From the NCBI RefSeq assembly GCF_001403735.1, contig NZ_CXPG01000024.1, forward strand, positions 16-64,015: 64,000 bases of DNA, read 5' to 3'. Shown here piece by piece: positions 46,454 to 54,932 of this stretch. The notes beneath the pieces are model-generated. The model saw only the letters and a list, made by a program, of their open reading frames with translations. It did not search any database and had not been told where the DNA came from. The stretch's first letter is position 1; every line of letters begins with the position of its first letter. The DNA is from Jannaschia rubra. GTDB lineage: Bacteria > Pseudomonadota > Alphaproteobacteria > Rhodobacterales > Rhodobacteraceae. A program made the translations under genes and the position numbers.

Positions 46454-46468
46454 CGGTTTACTAAACCG
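46454..46468. promoter_or_regulatory. LacI-type operator between kinase and lacI
   Basis: A perfect 15-base palindrome CGGTTTACTAAACCG lies midway in the 129-base divergent gap. It has the size and symmetry of LacI/GalR operators and could repress the kinase and the long rightward operon together. Confidence 0.7.
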
Positions 46469-46496
46469 CTTTACCGGCCGATGGAAGCGCCACGGA

Positions 46497-47528
46497 ATGA
46501 AGGTCAGGCACAACCTCAGGGATGTCGCGCGCCAAGCGGAGGTCTCGGTGACGACAGTATCGCGCTACCTGAACGGGACGCTGGATCTGCCCGCGGGTAC
46601 GCGCGGACGCATCGACGCGGCGGTGACGCGCCTCGGCTATGCGCCAAACCTTCAAGCGCGACGCCTGAGCCTCGGGCGCTCCGACAGCATCGCGCTGGTC
46701 CTTCCCGACATCGCCAATCCGTTCTTCTCCCGCCTGGCCGCCGCCATCGCCGCGCGGGCCGAGGAGGCGGGCAAGATGGTGACGCTGCACGCGACAATGA
46801 ATCGCCCCGAGCGCGAGGCCGCGGCCATTGACCTGGCGGTGCGGAACATGGCGGACGGCCTGATCCTGGTGACGACCGATCCGCCGCCCGAGGCCGTCCT
46901 CCACCGGCTCGCCCGGGTCGTCATCCTGGACGAAGACGTCGCCGCCGACGCACCCCGCGTCCTCTGCGACAACCGGCAGGGAGGTGAGCTGGCGGGTCGA
47001 CATCTTTGGGCAGCGGGGCACCGGCGGATCGGCTACATCGGCGGCCGGGAAGATCTGGCGAGCACTGCCGCGCGGCTGGAGGGGCTGCGCGAAGGGATGG
47101 GCGGGATCGCCCCGGTCTCGATCCATGCCGATGTTCATGCCAAGGCGTCGGGCCGGCATCTGGCGCTGCGGTTCCTGGCACGGCGGGCAGGCGAGACGGC
47201 GCTGTTCGTGGGCTCGGACGAACTGTGCGTGGGCGTGCTGGAGGTGTTCCGGGAGCGGGGGATCCGCGTGCCCGAGGACCTGTCGCTCATCAGTTTCGAC
47301 GATGTGCGGTCGCTGCATCTTTTCGCGCCCGCGATCACCGCGATCACCCAGCCGGTCGAGGATCTCGGCCGGTGCGCGGTGGACCTGCTGCTGCAGGGCG
47401 ACTGGGACGATCCCGCCTTTCGGGCGACGACAAGACGACTGCCTGTGCATCTGACCGAACGCGCGTCGGTCCGGTGCATCGGCCAACAAGAAACCGACAC
47501 TGACCCCAACAAGGAGAAACGATCATGA
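46497..47528 (+). CDS. LacI-family transcriptional regulator
   Basis: A 343-residue repressor. The N-terminal helix-turn-helix is NLRDVARQAEVSVTTVSRYL followed by the hinge LGYAPNLQARRLSLGRSDSI. The periplasmic-binding-protein-like core has LVLPDIANPFFSRLAAAIAA, AAGHRRIGYIGG, LFVGSDELCVGVLEVFRERG and SLISFDDVRSLHLFAPAITA. It is the first gene of the rightward operon; its stop overlaps the next start (ATGA). It is probably autoregulated through the palindrome just upstream, with the imported sugar or its phosphate as inducer. Confidence 0.92.
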   Translation: MKVRHNLRDVARQAEVSVTTVSRYLNGTLDLPAGTRGRIDAAVTRLGYAPNLQARRLSLGRSDSIALVLPDIANPFFSRLAAAIAARAEEAGKMVTLHATMNRPEREAAAIDLAVRNMADGLILVTTDPPPEAVLHRLARVVILDEDVAADAPRVLCDNRQGGELAGRHLWAAGHRRIGYIGGREDLASTAARLEGLREGMGGIAPVSIHADVHAKASGRHLALRFLARRAGETALFVGSDELCVGVLEVFRERGIRVPEDLSLISFDDVRSLHLFAPAITAITQPVEDLGRCAVDLLLQGDWDDPAFRATTRRLPVHLTERASVRCIGQQETDTDPNKEKRS

Positions 47529-48457
47529 TCACGACTTTCAGGACTGCCCTTCTGGCGGCGACCGCAATTGCCGGACTTGGCGCCGCGGCGGCCTCGGCCG
47601 AGACATACGCGATGGTGCAGATCAACCAGCAGGCGCTGTTCTTCAATCAGATGAACGAAGGCGCCCAGGCCAAGGCGGACGAGCTTGGGCATGAGCTTGT
47701 GATCTTCAACGCCAACGACGATCCGGCGCGCCAGAACAGCGCCATCGAAACCTACATCCAGCAGGGCGTGGACGGCATCGCCGTGGTCGCCATCGACACG
47801 AACGGCATCATGCCCGCGGTCGAACAGGCCGCCGCGGCCGGGATACCCGTGGTTGCCATCGACGCGGTCCTGCCCGAAGGACCCCAGGCCGCGCAGATCG
47901 GTGTCGACAATGCCGAGGCCGGTGCGATGATGGGCGACTATTTCGTGGAGTACATGAACGCCGAAATGGGCGGCGAGGCCAAGATCGGCATCGTGGGCGC
48001 GCTGAACTCGACCATCCAGAACATCCGCCAGAAGGGGTTCACCGACGTGGTCGAAGGCATGGAGGGCGTGGAAATCGCCGCGGTCGTCGACGGGCAGAAC
48101 GTGCAGGATCTGGCCCTGTCGGCGGCCGAGAACCTGATCACCGCCAACCCCGACCTCGACGCCATCTACGCCACGGGCGAGCCGGCCCTTCTGGGCGCTG
48201 TGGCCGCCGTCGAGAGCCAGGGCCGCCAGGGCGACATCAAGGTGTTCGGTTGGGACCTGACGCAGCAGGCCATCGACGGCATCGACGCGGGATACGTCCA
48301 GGCCGTGATCCAGCAGGACCCGCGCGAGATGGGCAGCACCGCGATCGCGATCCTGAATGACCTCGCCTCGGGCGGCTCGACGGACGCGAATGTGTCGGTG
48401 CCCGTGACCATCGTCACGAGCGGGAACGTGGACGACTTCCGGGGCATGTTCGAGTGA
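47525..48457 (+). CDS. Ribose-type ABC transporter substrate-binding protein
   Basis: A 310-residue type I periplasmic binding protein. A signal peptide (TALLAATAIAGLGAAAASAE) is followed by QALFFNQMNEGAQAKADELG, VIFNANDDPARQNSAIETYI and GVDGIAVVAIDTNGIMPAVE. Further on are IGVDNAEAGAMMGDYFVEYM, LDAIYATGEPALLGAVAAVE and VFGWDLTQQAIDGIDAGYVQ. This is the RbsB/pentose-binding fold. AAGGAG lies eight bases before the ATG. The sugar specificity cannot be read off. Confidence 0.9.
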   Translation: MITTFRTALLAATAIAGLGAAAASAETYAMVQINQQALFFNQMNEGAQAKADELGHELVIFNANDDPARQNSAIETYIQQGVDGIAVVAIDTNGIMPAVEQAAAAGIPVVAIDAVLPEGPQAAQIGVDNAEAGAMMGDYFVEYMNAEMGGEAKIGIVGALNSTIQNIRQKGFTDVVEGMEGVEIAAVVDGQNVQDLALSAAENLITANPDLDAIYATGEPALLGAVAAVESQGRQGDIKVFGWDLTQQAIDGIDAGYVQAVIQQDPREMGSTAIAILNDLASGGSTDANVSVPVTIVTSGNVDDFRGMFE

Positions 48458-49248
48458 CGGCCACGGCCACCCGGACACCCGCGTCGGAGGGCCCCGTGCC
48501 CTCCGGCGAAACCGAGCCGCCGCGCATCGCGCTGCGCGGCATCCGCAAGAGCTTCGGCTCGATCGAGGCGCTGCGCGGCGTCGATCTGGACGTCATGCCG
48601 GGCGAATGCGTTGGTCTCATCGGCGACAACGCTGCCGGCAAATCGACCCTGACCAAGATCATATCGGGCACCTATGTTGCCGATGCGGGCACCATCGCCG
48701 TCGATGGCGAGCAGGTGCGCTTCACCGCGCCCGCCGATGCCCGCGCCCATCACATCGAGATGGTGTTTCAGGACCTGAGCCTGTGCGACCATATCGACGT
48801 CATGGGAAACCTGTTCCTCGGCCGCGAGATGACGCGCTGGTCCTTTCTCGACAACCGCCGGATGAAGGCGCGCGCGCGCGAGATGCTGAGCGATCTGGAT
48901 ATCCGCATCCCGAACCTGCACGCCAAGGTCGCGCAGCTTTCGGGCGGTCAGCGACAGGCCATCGCCATCGCGCGCGCCGCGTCGTTCCAGCCGCGCCTTC
49001 TCATCATGGACGAGCCGACGTCGGCGTTGGCCGTGGCCGAGGTGGAGGCGGTGCTGCGCCTCATCAACCGGGTCAAGGCGCGAGGCGTCTCGGTCATCCT
49101 CATCACGCATCGCCTGCAGGATCTGTTCGAGGTCTGCGACAAGATCGCCGTGATGTACGAAGGCACCAAGGTCGCCGAACGCGAGACGCGCAGGACGCAG
49201 CTCGACGAGCTGGTCAAGCTGATCGTCGGCAAGGGGGAAGCGATATGA
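48454..49248 (+). CDS. Ribose-type ABC transporter ATP-binding protein
   Basis: A 264-residue single-domain ABC ATPase. Walker A is GLIGDNAAGKSTLTKIISG, the signature LSGGQRQAIAIARAASF, Walker B LLIMDEPTSALAVAEVEAVL, and the H-loop VILITHRLQDLFEVCDKIAV. Classical RbsA proteins have two such domains. Single-domain versions occur in the FrcA-like subgroup of alphaproteobacteria and act as homodimers. It starts with a GTG overlapping the previous stop (GTGA) and overlaps the permease start (ATGA). Confidence 0.92.
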   Translation: MTATATRTPASEGPVPSGETEPPRIALRGIRKSFGSIEALRGVDLDVMPGECVGLIGDNAAGKSTLTKIISGTYVADAGTIAVDGEQVRFTAPADARAHHIEMVFQDLSLCDHIDVMGNLFLGREMTRWSFLDNRRMKARAREMLSDLDIRIPNLHAKVAQLSGGQRQAIAIARAASFQPRLLIMDEPTSALAVAEVEAVLRLINRVKARGVSVILITHRLQDLFEVCDKIAVMYEGTKVAERETRRTQLDELVKLIVGKGEAI

Positions 49249-50246
49249 GCGTGACCTACACCGAGCGCAAAACCGGTTCGGCACTGGCCGACTTTCTGAC
49301 GGAAAAGGCGCAGGTCCTGTCGATCGCGGCGTTCTTCCTCATCTGTGTCCTGTTTTTCACGCTGGCGACGGATGTGTTCCTGACTGCCGGCAACCTGCTC
49401 AACATCCTGCGGCAGGCCGCGCCCATCCTCATCGTCGCCGTGGCCATGACCTTCGTCATCATCACCGCCGGCATCGACCTGAGCGTCGGTTCGCAGGTGG
49501 CACTCGTCAATGCATCGGCCGCGCTGATCCTCGCCATGGGCGTGCCCTGGCCGCTCGTGGTGCTGGCGATGCTGCTGCTGGGCGCGGCCATCGGCCTCGG
49601 GCAGGGCTGGTTCATCGCCTATCAAGGCATCCCCGCCTTCATCGTGACGCTGGCCGGCCTGTCGATCCTGCGGGGCGCCGCACTCTACATGACGCAAGGC
49701 TACTCCATCCCGATCCGCGACGTGGCGGGGTTCTTCTGGCTCGGGCGGGGCACGATCCTGGATATTCCGGTGCCGGCGCTGATCGCGCTGGCCATCGCGG
49801 CGCTCGGCGCACTCGTCCTCAGCCGGCAGCTTTACGGCCGGCAGGTCGTGGCGGTCGGCTCCAACCCGGAGGCCGCGCGGCGGGTGGGGATGCCCGCGAA
49901 ATGGACTATCGCATCGGTCTACATGCTGACGGGGCTCGCCTCGGCGGTGGCGGGGCTTCTGATCGCGGCGCGGCTCGGCTCGGGCTCCTCCAACGCGGCC
50001 GTGGGGTTCGAACTTCAGGTGATCGCCGCCGTGGTGCTGGGGGGCACGTCGCTGTTTGGCGGGCGCGGCTCGCTTCTGGGAACGGTGCTGGGCACGCTGA
50101 CCATCGCCGTCATCGGCAACGGGCTGATCCTCATGCACATCTCGCCCTTCTTCACGCAGATCGTGACCGGCACGATCATTCTCGTGGCGATCTGGCTCAA
50201 CACGCGGATCTTCACCGCCAACTTTTCGTTCAAGCGGAAGACCTGA
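49245..50246 (+). CDS. Ribose-type ABC transporter permease
   Basis: A 333-residue membrane protein of the RbsC family. The family signature ITAGIDLSVGSQVALVNASA lies in the first third. GIPAFIVTLAGLSILRGAAL, VAVGSNPEAARRVGMPAKWT and VLGGTSLFGGRGSLLGTVLG follow. About eight to ten hydrophobic helices are visible. The start at 49245 overlaps the ATPase stop. With the binding protein and ATPase it completes a sugar importer. Confidence 0.92.
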   Translation: MSVTYTERKTGSALADFLTEKAQVLSIAAFFLICVLFFTLATDVFLTAGNLLNILRQAAPILIVAVAMTFVIITAGIDLSVGSQVALVNASAALILAMGVPWPLVVLAMLLLGAAIGLGQGWFIAYQGIPAFIVTLAGLSILRGAALYMTQGYSIPIRDVAGFFWLGRGTILDIPVPALIALAIAALGALVLSRQLYGRQVVAVGSNPEAARRVGMPAKWTIASVYMLTGLASAVAGLLIAARLGSGSSNAAVGFELQVIAAVVLGGTSLFGGRGSLLGTVLGTLTIAVIGNGLILMHISPFFTQIVTGTIILVAIWLNTRIFTANFSFKRKT

Positions 50247-50247
50247 C

Positions 50248-51093
50248 ATGACGCAGTCGATTTCATCGACGGGTGGCGACGCCATCCGCACCATCTTCGG
50301 CCGCCCAAAGGCGCTGATCGGCATGATCCACTGCCCGCCCTTTCCCGGAGCGCCCCGCTATCGCGGCCAGAGCATGGAGGCGATCCACGACGCCTGCCTG
50401 CGCGATGCCGAGGCGCTGGTGTCGAACGGCATCCACGGGTTGATGGTCGAGAACCACGGCGACATTCCCTTCTCCAAGCCGGAGGACATGGGCCCGGAGA
50501 CCTCCGCGTTCCTGGCCGTCGTGGCCGACCGTCTGAAGCGCCGCTTCGACGTGCCCATGGGCGTGAACGTGTTGGCCAACGCGCCCATACCGGCCTTCGC
50601 GGTGGCGCGCGCGGCCGATGCGGCCTTCATCCGGGTGAACCAATGGGCGAACGCCTACGTCGCCAACGAGGGCTTCATGGAAGGCCGCGCGGCGGAGGCG
50701 ATGCGCTATCGCAGCCTTTTGCGCGCCGAGGGCATCCGCGTCTTCGCCGATGCGCACGTCAAGCACGGCAGCCATGCCATCACCGCCGACCGATCCGTGG
50801 CCGAACTGGTGCGCGATCTGGAATTCTTCGACGCCGACGCCGTGATCGCAACCGGTCAGCGCACCGGCGACAGCGCCACCGCCGAGGAAATCGAGGCCGT
50901 CGCCGCGGCCACGTCGCTGCCGGTCCTGGTTGGCTCCGGCGTGACGGCGGAGAATGTCGTGGAGATCCTCGGGCCGGCGGATGCGGTGATCGTGGCGTCG
51001 TCGCTCAAGGAGGGCGGGGTCTGGTGGAACCCGGTCGATCCCGCCCGCGTCCGCGCCTTTACCGAGGCGGCGAAGCCTGCAACGGAGGGGTGA
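50248..51093 (+). CDS. BtpA/SgcQ-family TIM-barrel protein
   Basis: A 281-residue protein matching the BtpA family. GMIHCPPFPGAPRYRGQSME, GIHGLMVENHGDIPFSKPED, MGVNVLANAPIPAFAVARA, RVFADAHVKHGSHAITADRS and VLVGSGVTAENVVEILGPAD follow the order of beta strands in a TIM barrel. The role is not established: BtpA was linked to photosystem I in cyanobacteria, and SgcQ sits in an uncharacterised E. coli sugar operon. Here it directly follows a sugar permease, so an enzymatic step on the phosphorylated substrate, such as an aldolase or epimerase, is a reasonable inference. Confidence 0.85.
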   Translation: MTQSISSTGGDAIRTIFGRPKALIGMIHCPPFPGAPRYRGQSMEAIHDACLRDAEALVSNGIHGLMVENHGDIPFSKPEDMGPETSAFLAVVADRLKRRFDVPMGVNVLANAPIPAFAVARAADAAFIRVNQWANAYVANEGFMEGRAAEAMRYRSLLRAEGIRVFADAHVKHGSHAITADRSVAELVRDLEFFDADAVIATGQRTGDSATAEEIEAVAAATSLPVLVGSGVTAENVVEILGPADAVIVASSLKEGGVWWNPVDPARVRAFTEAAKPATEG

Positions 51094-51094
51094 G

Positions 51095-51727
51095 ATGACG
51101 CTGTCCGACCGCATCCTGGACCGTTGCGCGCCCGAACTCGACGCGATGCTGTCGCACCGCTTCGTATGCGAGATCGCGGCGGACACCCTGCACCGCGATG
51201 TGTTCGACCGCTATCTCGTCTACGAGGGCGCCTTCGTGGACACTGCCATTGCCATCTTCGCCTTCGCGGTGGCTCGGGCGCCCGATGCGGGCGCACGCCG
51301 CCACTTGATCGGGGTGCTCGACGCGCTGGCGAACCGGCAGGTACGCTATTTCGAAGCGCGCCTTGCCGCACGCGGCCTGTCGTCCGACATGCCCCTGCCT
51401 CCGCAGGCCGCAGCGTTTCGGAACGGGATGCTGCGGCTGGCCGAAACGGGGTCTTTCCTCGACATCGTAACCGCCATGTTCGCCGCCGAATGGATGTACT
51501 GGACCTGGTGCACCCGCGCGGCGCAGTCGGCGATCACGGACCCAGACCTGCGCGCCTGGGTCGTGCTTCATGCCGAGGCGGAGTTCGCCGCGCAGGCCCG
51601 CTGGCTCAAGGATGCCGTCGACCGCTACGGAACCGAGGCCGACCTCGACCGGTTGGCGGCGATCTTCGCCCACGTCACCCATCTGGAAATCGCCTTCCAC
51701 CACGCCCCCTACGAGGTGCCGCAATGA
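51095..51727 (+). CDS. TenA/thiaminase-II-family protein
   Basis: A 210-residue all-helical protein of the TenA/PqqC fold. HRFVCEIAADTLHRDVFDRY matches TenA's 'HPFv..i..GtL....F..Yl.QD', but the usual Tyr-x-Gln-Asp becomes YLVYEG. MFAAEWMYWTWCTRAAQSAI holds the conserved 'pc...Y' helix with an Ala-Glu in place of Pro-Cys. The missing catalytic Cys argues against classical thiaminase II chemistry and for a divergent hydrolase or lyase. ATG follows GGAGGGG. The stop overlaps the next start (ATGA). Confidence 0.78.
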   Translation: MTLSDRILDRCAPELDAMLSHRFVCEIAADTLHRDVFDRYLVYEGAFVDTAIAIFAFAVARAPDAGARRHLIGVLDALANRQVRYFEARLAARGLSSDMPLPPQAAAFRNGMLRLAETGSFLDIVTAMFAAEWMYWTWCTRAAQSAITDPDLRAWVVLHAEAEFAAQARWLKDAVDRYGTEADLDRLAAIFAHVTHLEIAFHHAPYEVPQ

Positions 51728-52779
51728 CCCATGCCTTCGCCCCGGACGTGATGACCGTGACGGGCCCCGTGCCGCTCGACGCGCTCGGGTCCACGCTGAT
51801 GCACGAACATATCCTCAACGATGTGACCTGCTGGTGGCGGGGTCGCGATGTCGATTTCGTCTCGCCCATACGCGACCGGGAGGTGACGCCCAACATGCTT
51901 TGGATGCTGCGTCAGGACCCGTTCGCTTCCCGTCACAACTGCGCGCTGGACGACGAGGATGCGGCGGTGGCGGAGTTGGGCCTTTTCGTGGCCGAGGGCG
52001 GACGCACCGTCGTCGATCCGACCTGCCGGGGCATCGGTCGCGATCCCGAAGCGCTGGCCAGGATCGCGCGGGCCACGGGGCTGAACATCGTGATGGGGGC
52101 GGGGTATTATCTGCAATCCTCGCACCCGGCGCATCTGGCGACCATGTCCGAGGACGACATCGCCGATGAGATCGTAGCGGAGGCCGAGACCGGTGTGGGC
52201 GACACCGGCATCCGTATCGGCCTGATCGGCGAGATCGGCGTGTCGGCCGACTTCACCGCCGCCGAGCGCCGGTCGCTGCGTGGGGCTGCGCTGGCGGCCG
52301 CGCGGACGGGCCTGCCGCTGATGGTTCATCTGCCGGGGTGGGAGCGACTGGGCCACGACGTGCTGGACGAAGTCGAAAGCCGTGGCCAGCCTGCCGACAG
52401 CACCATCCTGTGCCACATGAACCCGAGTTTCGACGACTCCGACTATCAGCGTGCGCTGGCCCGGAGGGGCGCCTTCCTGGAATACGACATGATGGGCATG
52501 GATTTCTGGTATGCTGACCAGCAGGTGCAATGCCCCTCGGACGAGCAGACCTGCGCCGCCATCGCGGGCCTGTTCTCGGAAGGGTTCGGTGACCGGATCC
52601 TGCTATCGCAGGATGTGTTCCTGAAGATGATGCTGACGCGGTACGGGGGCAACGGCTATGCCCACGTGTCGCGCCACGTGCTACCCCGGCTGTCGCGTCA
52701 CGGTCTGTCCGGCGGCGATCTTGCGGTGCTGATGACTGACAACCCGCGCCGGGCGTTGGGCCGGCGGATCGTCGGCTGA
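51724..52779 (+). CDS. Phosphotriesterase-family (PTER/lactonase-like) metal hydrolase
   Basis: A 351-residue amidohydrolase-superfamily protein. STLMHEHIL provides the first two metal His residues. LIGEIGVSADFT replaces the bridging position of the barrel, and LMVHLPGWERLGHDVLDEVE and ILCHMNPSFDDSDYQRALAR hold the other two His. Asp in RILLSQDVFLKMMLTRYGGN completes the binuclear site. The C-terminal GYAHVSRHVLPRLSRHGLSG resembles the PTER branch. Relatives hydrolyse lactones, phosphotriesters or N-acyl compounds. As the last gene of the LacI-controlled operon it probably acts on the imported compound or its lactone. Confidence 0.88.
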   Translation: MTHAFAPDVMTVTGPVPLDALGSTLMHEHILNDVTCWWRGRDVDFVSPIRDREVTPNMLWMLRQDPFASRHNCALDDEDAAVAELGLFVAEGGRTVVDPTCRGIGRDPEALARIARATGLNIVMGAGYYLQSSHPAHLATMSEDDIADEIVAEAETGVGDTGIRIGLIGEIGVSADFTAAERRSLRGAALAAARTGLPLMVHLPGWERLGHDVLDEVESRGQPADSTILCHMNPSFDDSDYQRALARRGAFLEYDMMGMDFWYADQQVQCPSDEQTCAAIAGLFSEGFGDRILLSQDVFLKMMLTRYGGNGYAHVSRHVLPRLSRHGLSGGDLAVLMTDNPRRALGRRIVG

Positions 52780-52790
52780 CGATACCGCGC

Positions 52791-52811
52791 GCCCGGCCGC
52801 CGTGGCCGGGC
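52791..52811. terminator. Bidirectional terminator hairpin
   Basis: A perfect 8-bp stem GCCCGGCC / GGCCGGGC with a five-base loop lies in the 46-base gap between two convergent genes, so it can serve both. Confidence 0.6.
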
Positions 52812-52825
52812 ACGCTCCGCCCCTC

Positions 52826-53590
52826 TCAGGTCCGCGCCAGCCAGCGCAGCATGTTCAGCCAGAGCGTCGGATACCCCTCCCATTCCAGGAACTCCGGTGG
52901 CAGCCAGTGCGGCGCCATGTCCGACGCCCAGGCGATGGACCGGCCCTTGCCGTATTCACCGGCCACGAGCAGGGGATGGCCGCCCTCGTCGTCGGGCAGA
53001 CAGGCCAGGACCTCGGCTCCGTCGCGGGCGACGATCTCGTTGGCGCCGAGCGCATGCGGCCAGTCCGACGGAACGCCCCTGAGGATCGGATGCCCTGCGT
53101 CGCCGGTGATCCGGGCCTTGAAGCCGTCCGGCACCTCGATCCGGTCGTCGTAGGGCAGGCATGTCACCGGCAATGCCTCCTCGACCGGGGTCCGGTGCCA
53201 GCGACCGCTGCCGTCGATGCCCTGGAACGTCAGGTAGCCGCCGACCATCATCAGCCCGCCGCCGTCATGCGTCCAGTCGCGCAGCAGCTTCAGCCGGTTG
53301 GGCCGCCGCTGGCTTCGCAGGAAGACATCGGGCGGCAGCAGCAGCGAGTTCGCCCCGATGTCCGAAATCAGGATGACGTCCCAACGGTCCAGCCCCGCAC
53401 GGTCGAAGGGCAGCTCTTCCACCGCGAGGTGGGACGGCATGTAGGTGACGTCGAACTCGTCCCCCTGCACCGCCTTGAGGAACGGCTCGGAGCCGGTGTG
53501 GTAATGGGCGCTGGAAAAACTGTCGAAGCCCTTGAAGTGGGTTTCGCTGGTGATCCAGCTTTCGCCGACCAGCAGCACGTTCTTTGTCAT
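52826..53590 (-). CDS. GATase1-like (class I glutamine amidotransferase-fold) protein
   Basis: A 254-residue protein resembling the cytoplasmic 'GATase1_like' group. VLLVGESWITSETHFKGFDS, YHTGSEPFLKAVQGDEFDVT, SHLAVEELPFDRAGLDRWDV, LRDWTHDGGGLMMVGGYLTF and GKGRSIAWASDMAPHWLPPE are recognisable. A nucleophilic Cys elbow is not seen (GGGLMMVGG lacks Cys), so ordinary amidotransferase activity is unlikely. The ATG at 53590 begins the conserved part; the open frame upstream reads across the neighbouring pseudogene. It converges on the sugar operon, and such genes are often found beside sugar ABC transporters, so a linked role is possible. Confidence 0.8.
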   Translation of the reverse strand: MTKNVLLVGESWITSETHFKGFDSFSSAHYHTGSEPFLKAVQGDEFDVTYMPSHLAVEELPFDRAGLDRWDVILISDIGANSLLLPPDVFLRSQRRPNRLKLLRDWTHDGGGLMMVGGYLTFQGIDGSGRWHRTPVEEALPVTCLPYDDRIEVPDGFKARITGDAGHPILRGVPSDWPHALGANEIVARDGAEVLACLPDDEGGHPLLVAGEYGKGRSIAWASDMAPHWLPPEFLEWEGYPTLWLNMLRWLART

Positions 53591-53670
53591 GGTGTCATCT
53601 CTCGCTATCGTTGTCGAAGGATCCCCGGGCGCTGGTCCGCGTCCGGCGGCATGGTGGCAAACGGAGACAA

Positions 53671-54707
53671 TCACTCCACCGTGGCGAACTGCAGTCGGAA
53701 GGCGCCGTCGGACCACCGGGTCCAGGTGATGTCGTCCACCGATGCCCGAAGCTTCTGCGGGATCACGAGAAACAGCAAGAGTGCCTCGTCCGCGATGATC
53801 CGTTGCGCCTGGGCGTAGAGTGGGACGCGGGCGGCCTGATCGGTCTCGACGCGCGCGTTCCTGCGCGGGCGGTCGACCTCCTCGTTCGCCTGCGCCTGCG
53901 GGATCTGAGCGATGCGGACTTGACTGGGCGAGTTCGTGACGGTGATATCGATAGGCACGGGCGTCTCCCTGTCCATCTCGGCCAGAAGCTGCTTTGTGCC
54001 CTCCGGGCCGCCGCATGGCGTCTCCAGACGCATGTCGCATGCCCAGCCGATGCACGGCGCTTTCCTTCAGCTTCAGCCAAGCGGCGTCGTGGATCGGCGG
54101 TCCGAGTTGCGGCGCCACTTCGTCGACCAGTTGCACCGTCCACGAGCGCGCCGCACCGGTAGCCATCGCAGACGTCGAGCTTCAGTTTGGAATGCCTGGT
54201 CCAGGCGACGACCTTGTCGGGTCCAGCGCCGACGGCGTGGATGGCGAAGTCCTTGCCCGGTGCCTTGACCGCGGTGGGCGACACCATCATTGCGGCCCGG
54301 TCCGCCAGAACCCGAAGGAAGGGCGTTCAGAGGTCGCGCACTTTCAGCGTCGCCTCCAGCGGACAGGTCACCTCGACGCTTTCGGACGGCCGGAGTTCGC
54401 CGGCACGGGGCGAACCGATCTCGACATCCCCGCAAAGGTCGGAATCGACCGCCACCGCCTTGGCGCCGAGCGCGGTGCCGTGGTGGAACGTCGACCCGTC
54501 GGGCAGCGTCAGGACCCAGGGCGTCCCGTCAGGCATCCAATAGGACGCCAGCCCCGGCTCGATCTCGAGGTCGGGCGTGATGCGCAGCAGCGACCCGTGG
54601 ACCGGCATGAGCGTCGCAATGTCGGGCAGGATTTTGCGAAACAGGATGGTCCCGGCTTCGAAGCCGAGCGAACGGACGGCGGGGCAAATGCCTCGAGGGT
54701 CGTTCAA
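53671..54707 (-). pseudogene. Frame-broken peptide/dipeptide ABC transporter binding protein
   Basis: Three pieces in different minus frames rebuild parts of a DppA/OppA-like receptor. N-terminal piece (54.7-54.35 kb): LLRITPDLEIEPGLASYWMP, LPDGSTFHHGTALGAKAVAV. Middle piece (about 54.29-54.15 kb): MMVSPTAVKAPGKDFAIHAV, GAGPDKVVAWTRHSKLKLD. C-terminal piece (54.03-53.67 kb): ARVPLYAQAQRIIADEALLL, DDITWTRWSDGAFRLQFA. Total length is well below the normal 500 or more residues, so internal deletions exist as well as frame changes. No signal peptide or permease gene is left. Confidence 0.85.
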
Positions 54708-54932
54708 CGCATCGGACCCCCATGACGGCCGCCGCCCGCGCGGGCCGGTGCGCCCGGAGACGCGCTCCGGGCGTTTGTCGCGGGCGCGGAACCCGGGATA
54801 GCAGTCCGACGGCGGGGCCGAGCCCGTTCGCCGGCTCGGCCGTCGGATGAAGCCGGATCCGTGACAACGCCAACGTCGCCGGGCACGCCGCGCGCGAGGC
54901 GTCCCGCCGACGCAACGCAGTCCCCGGAGGCG

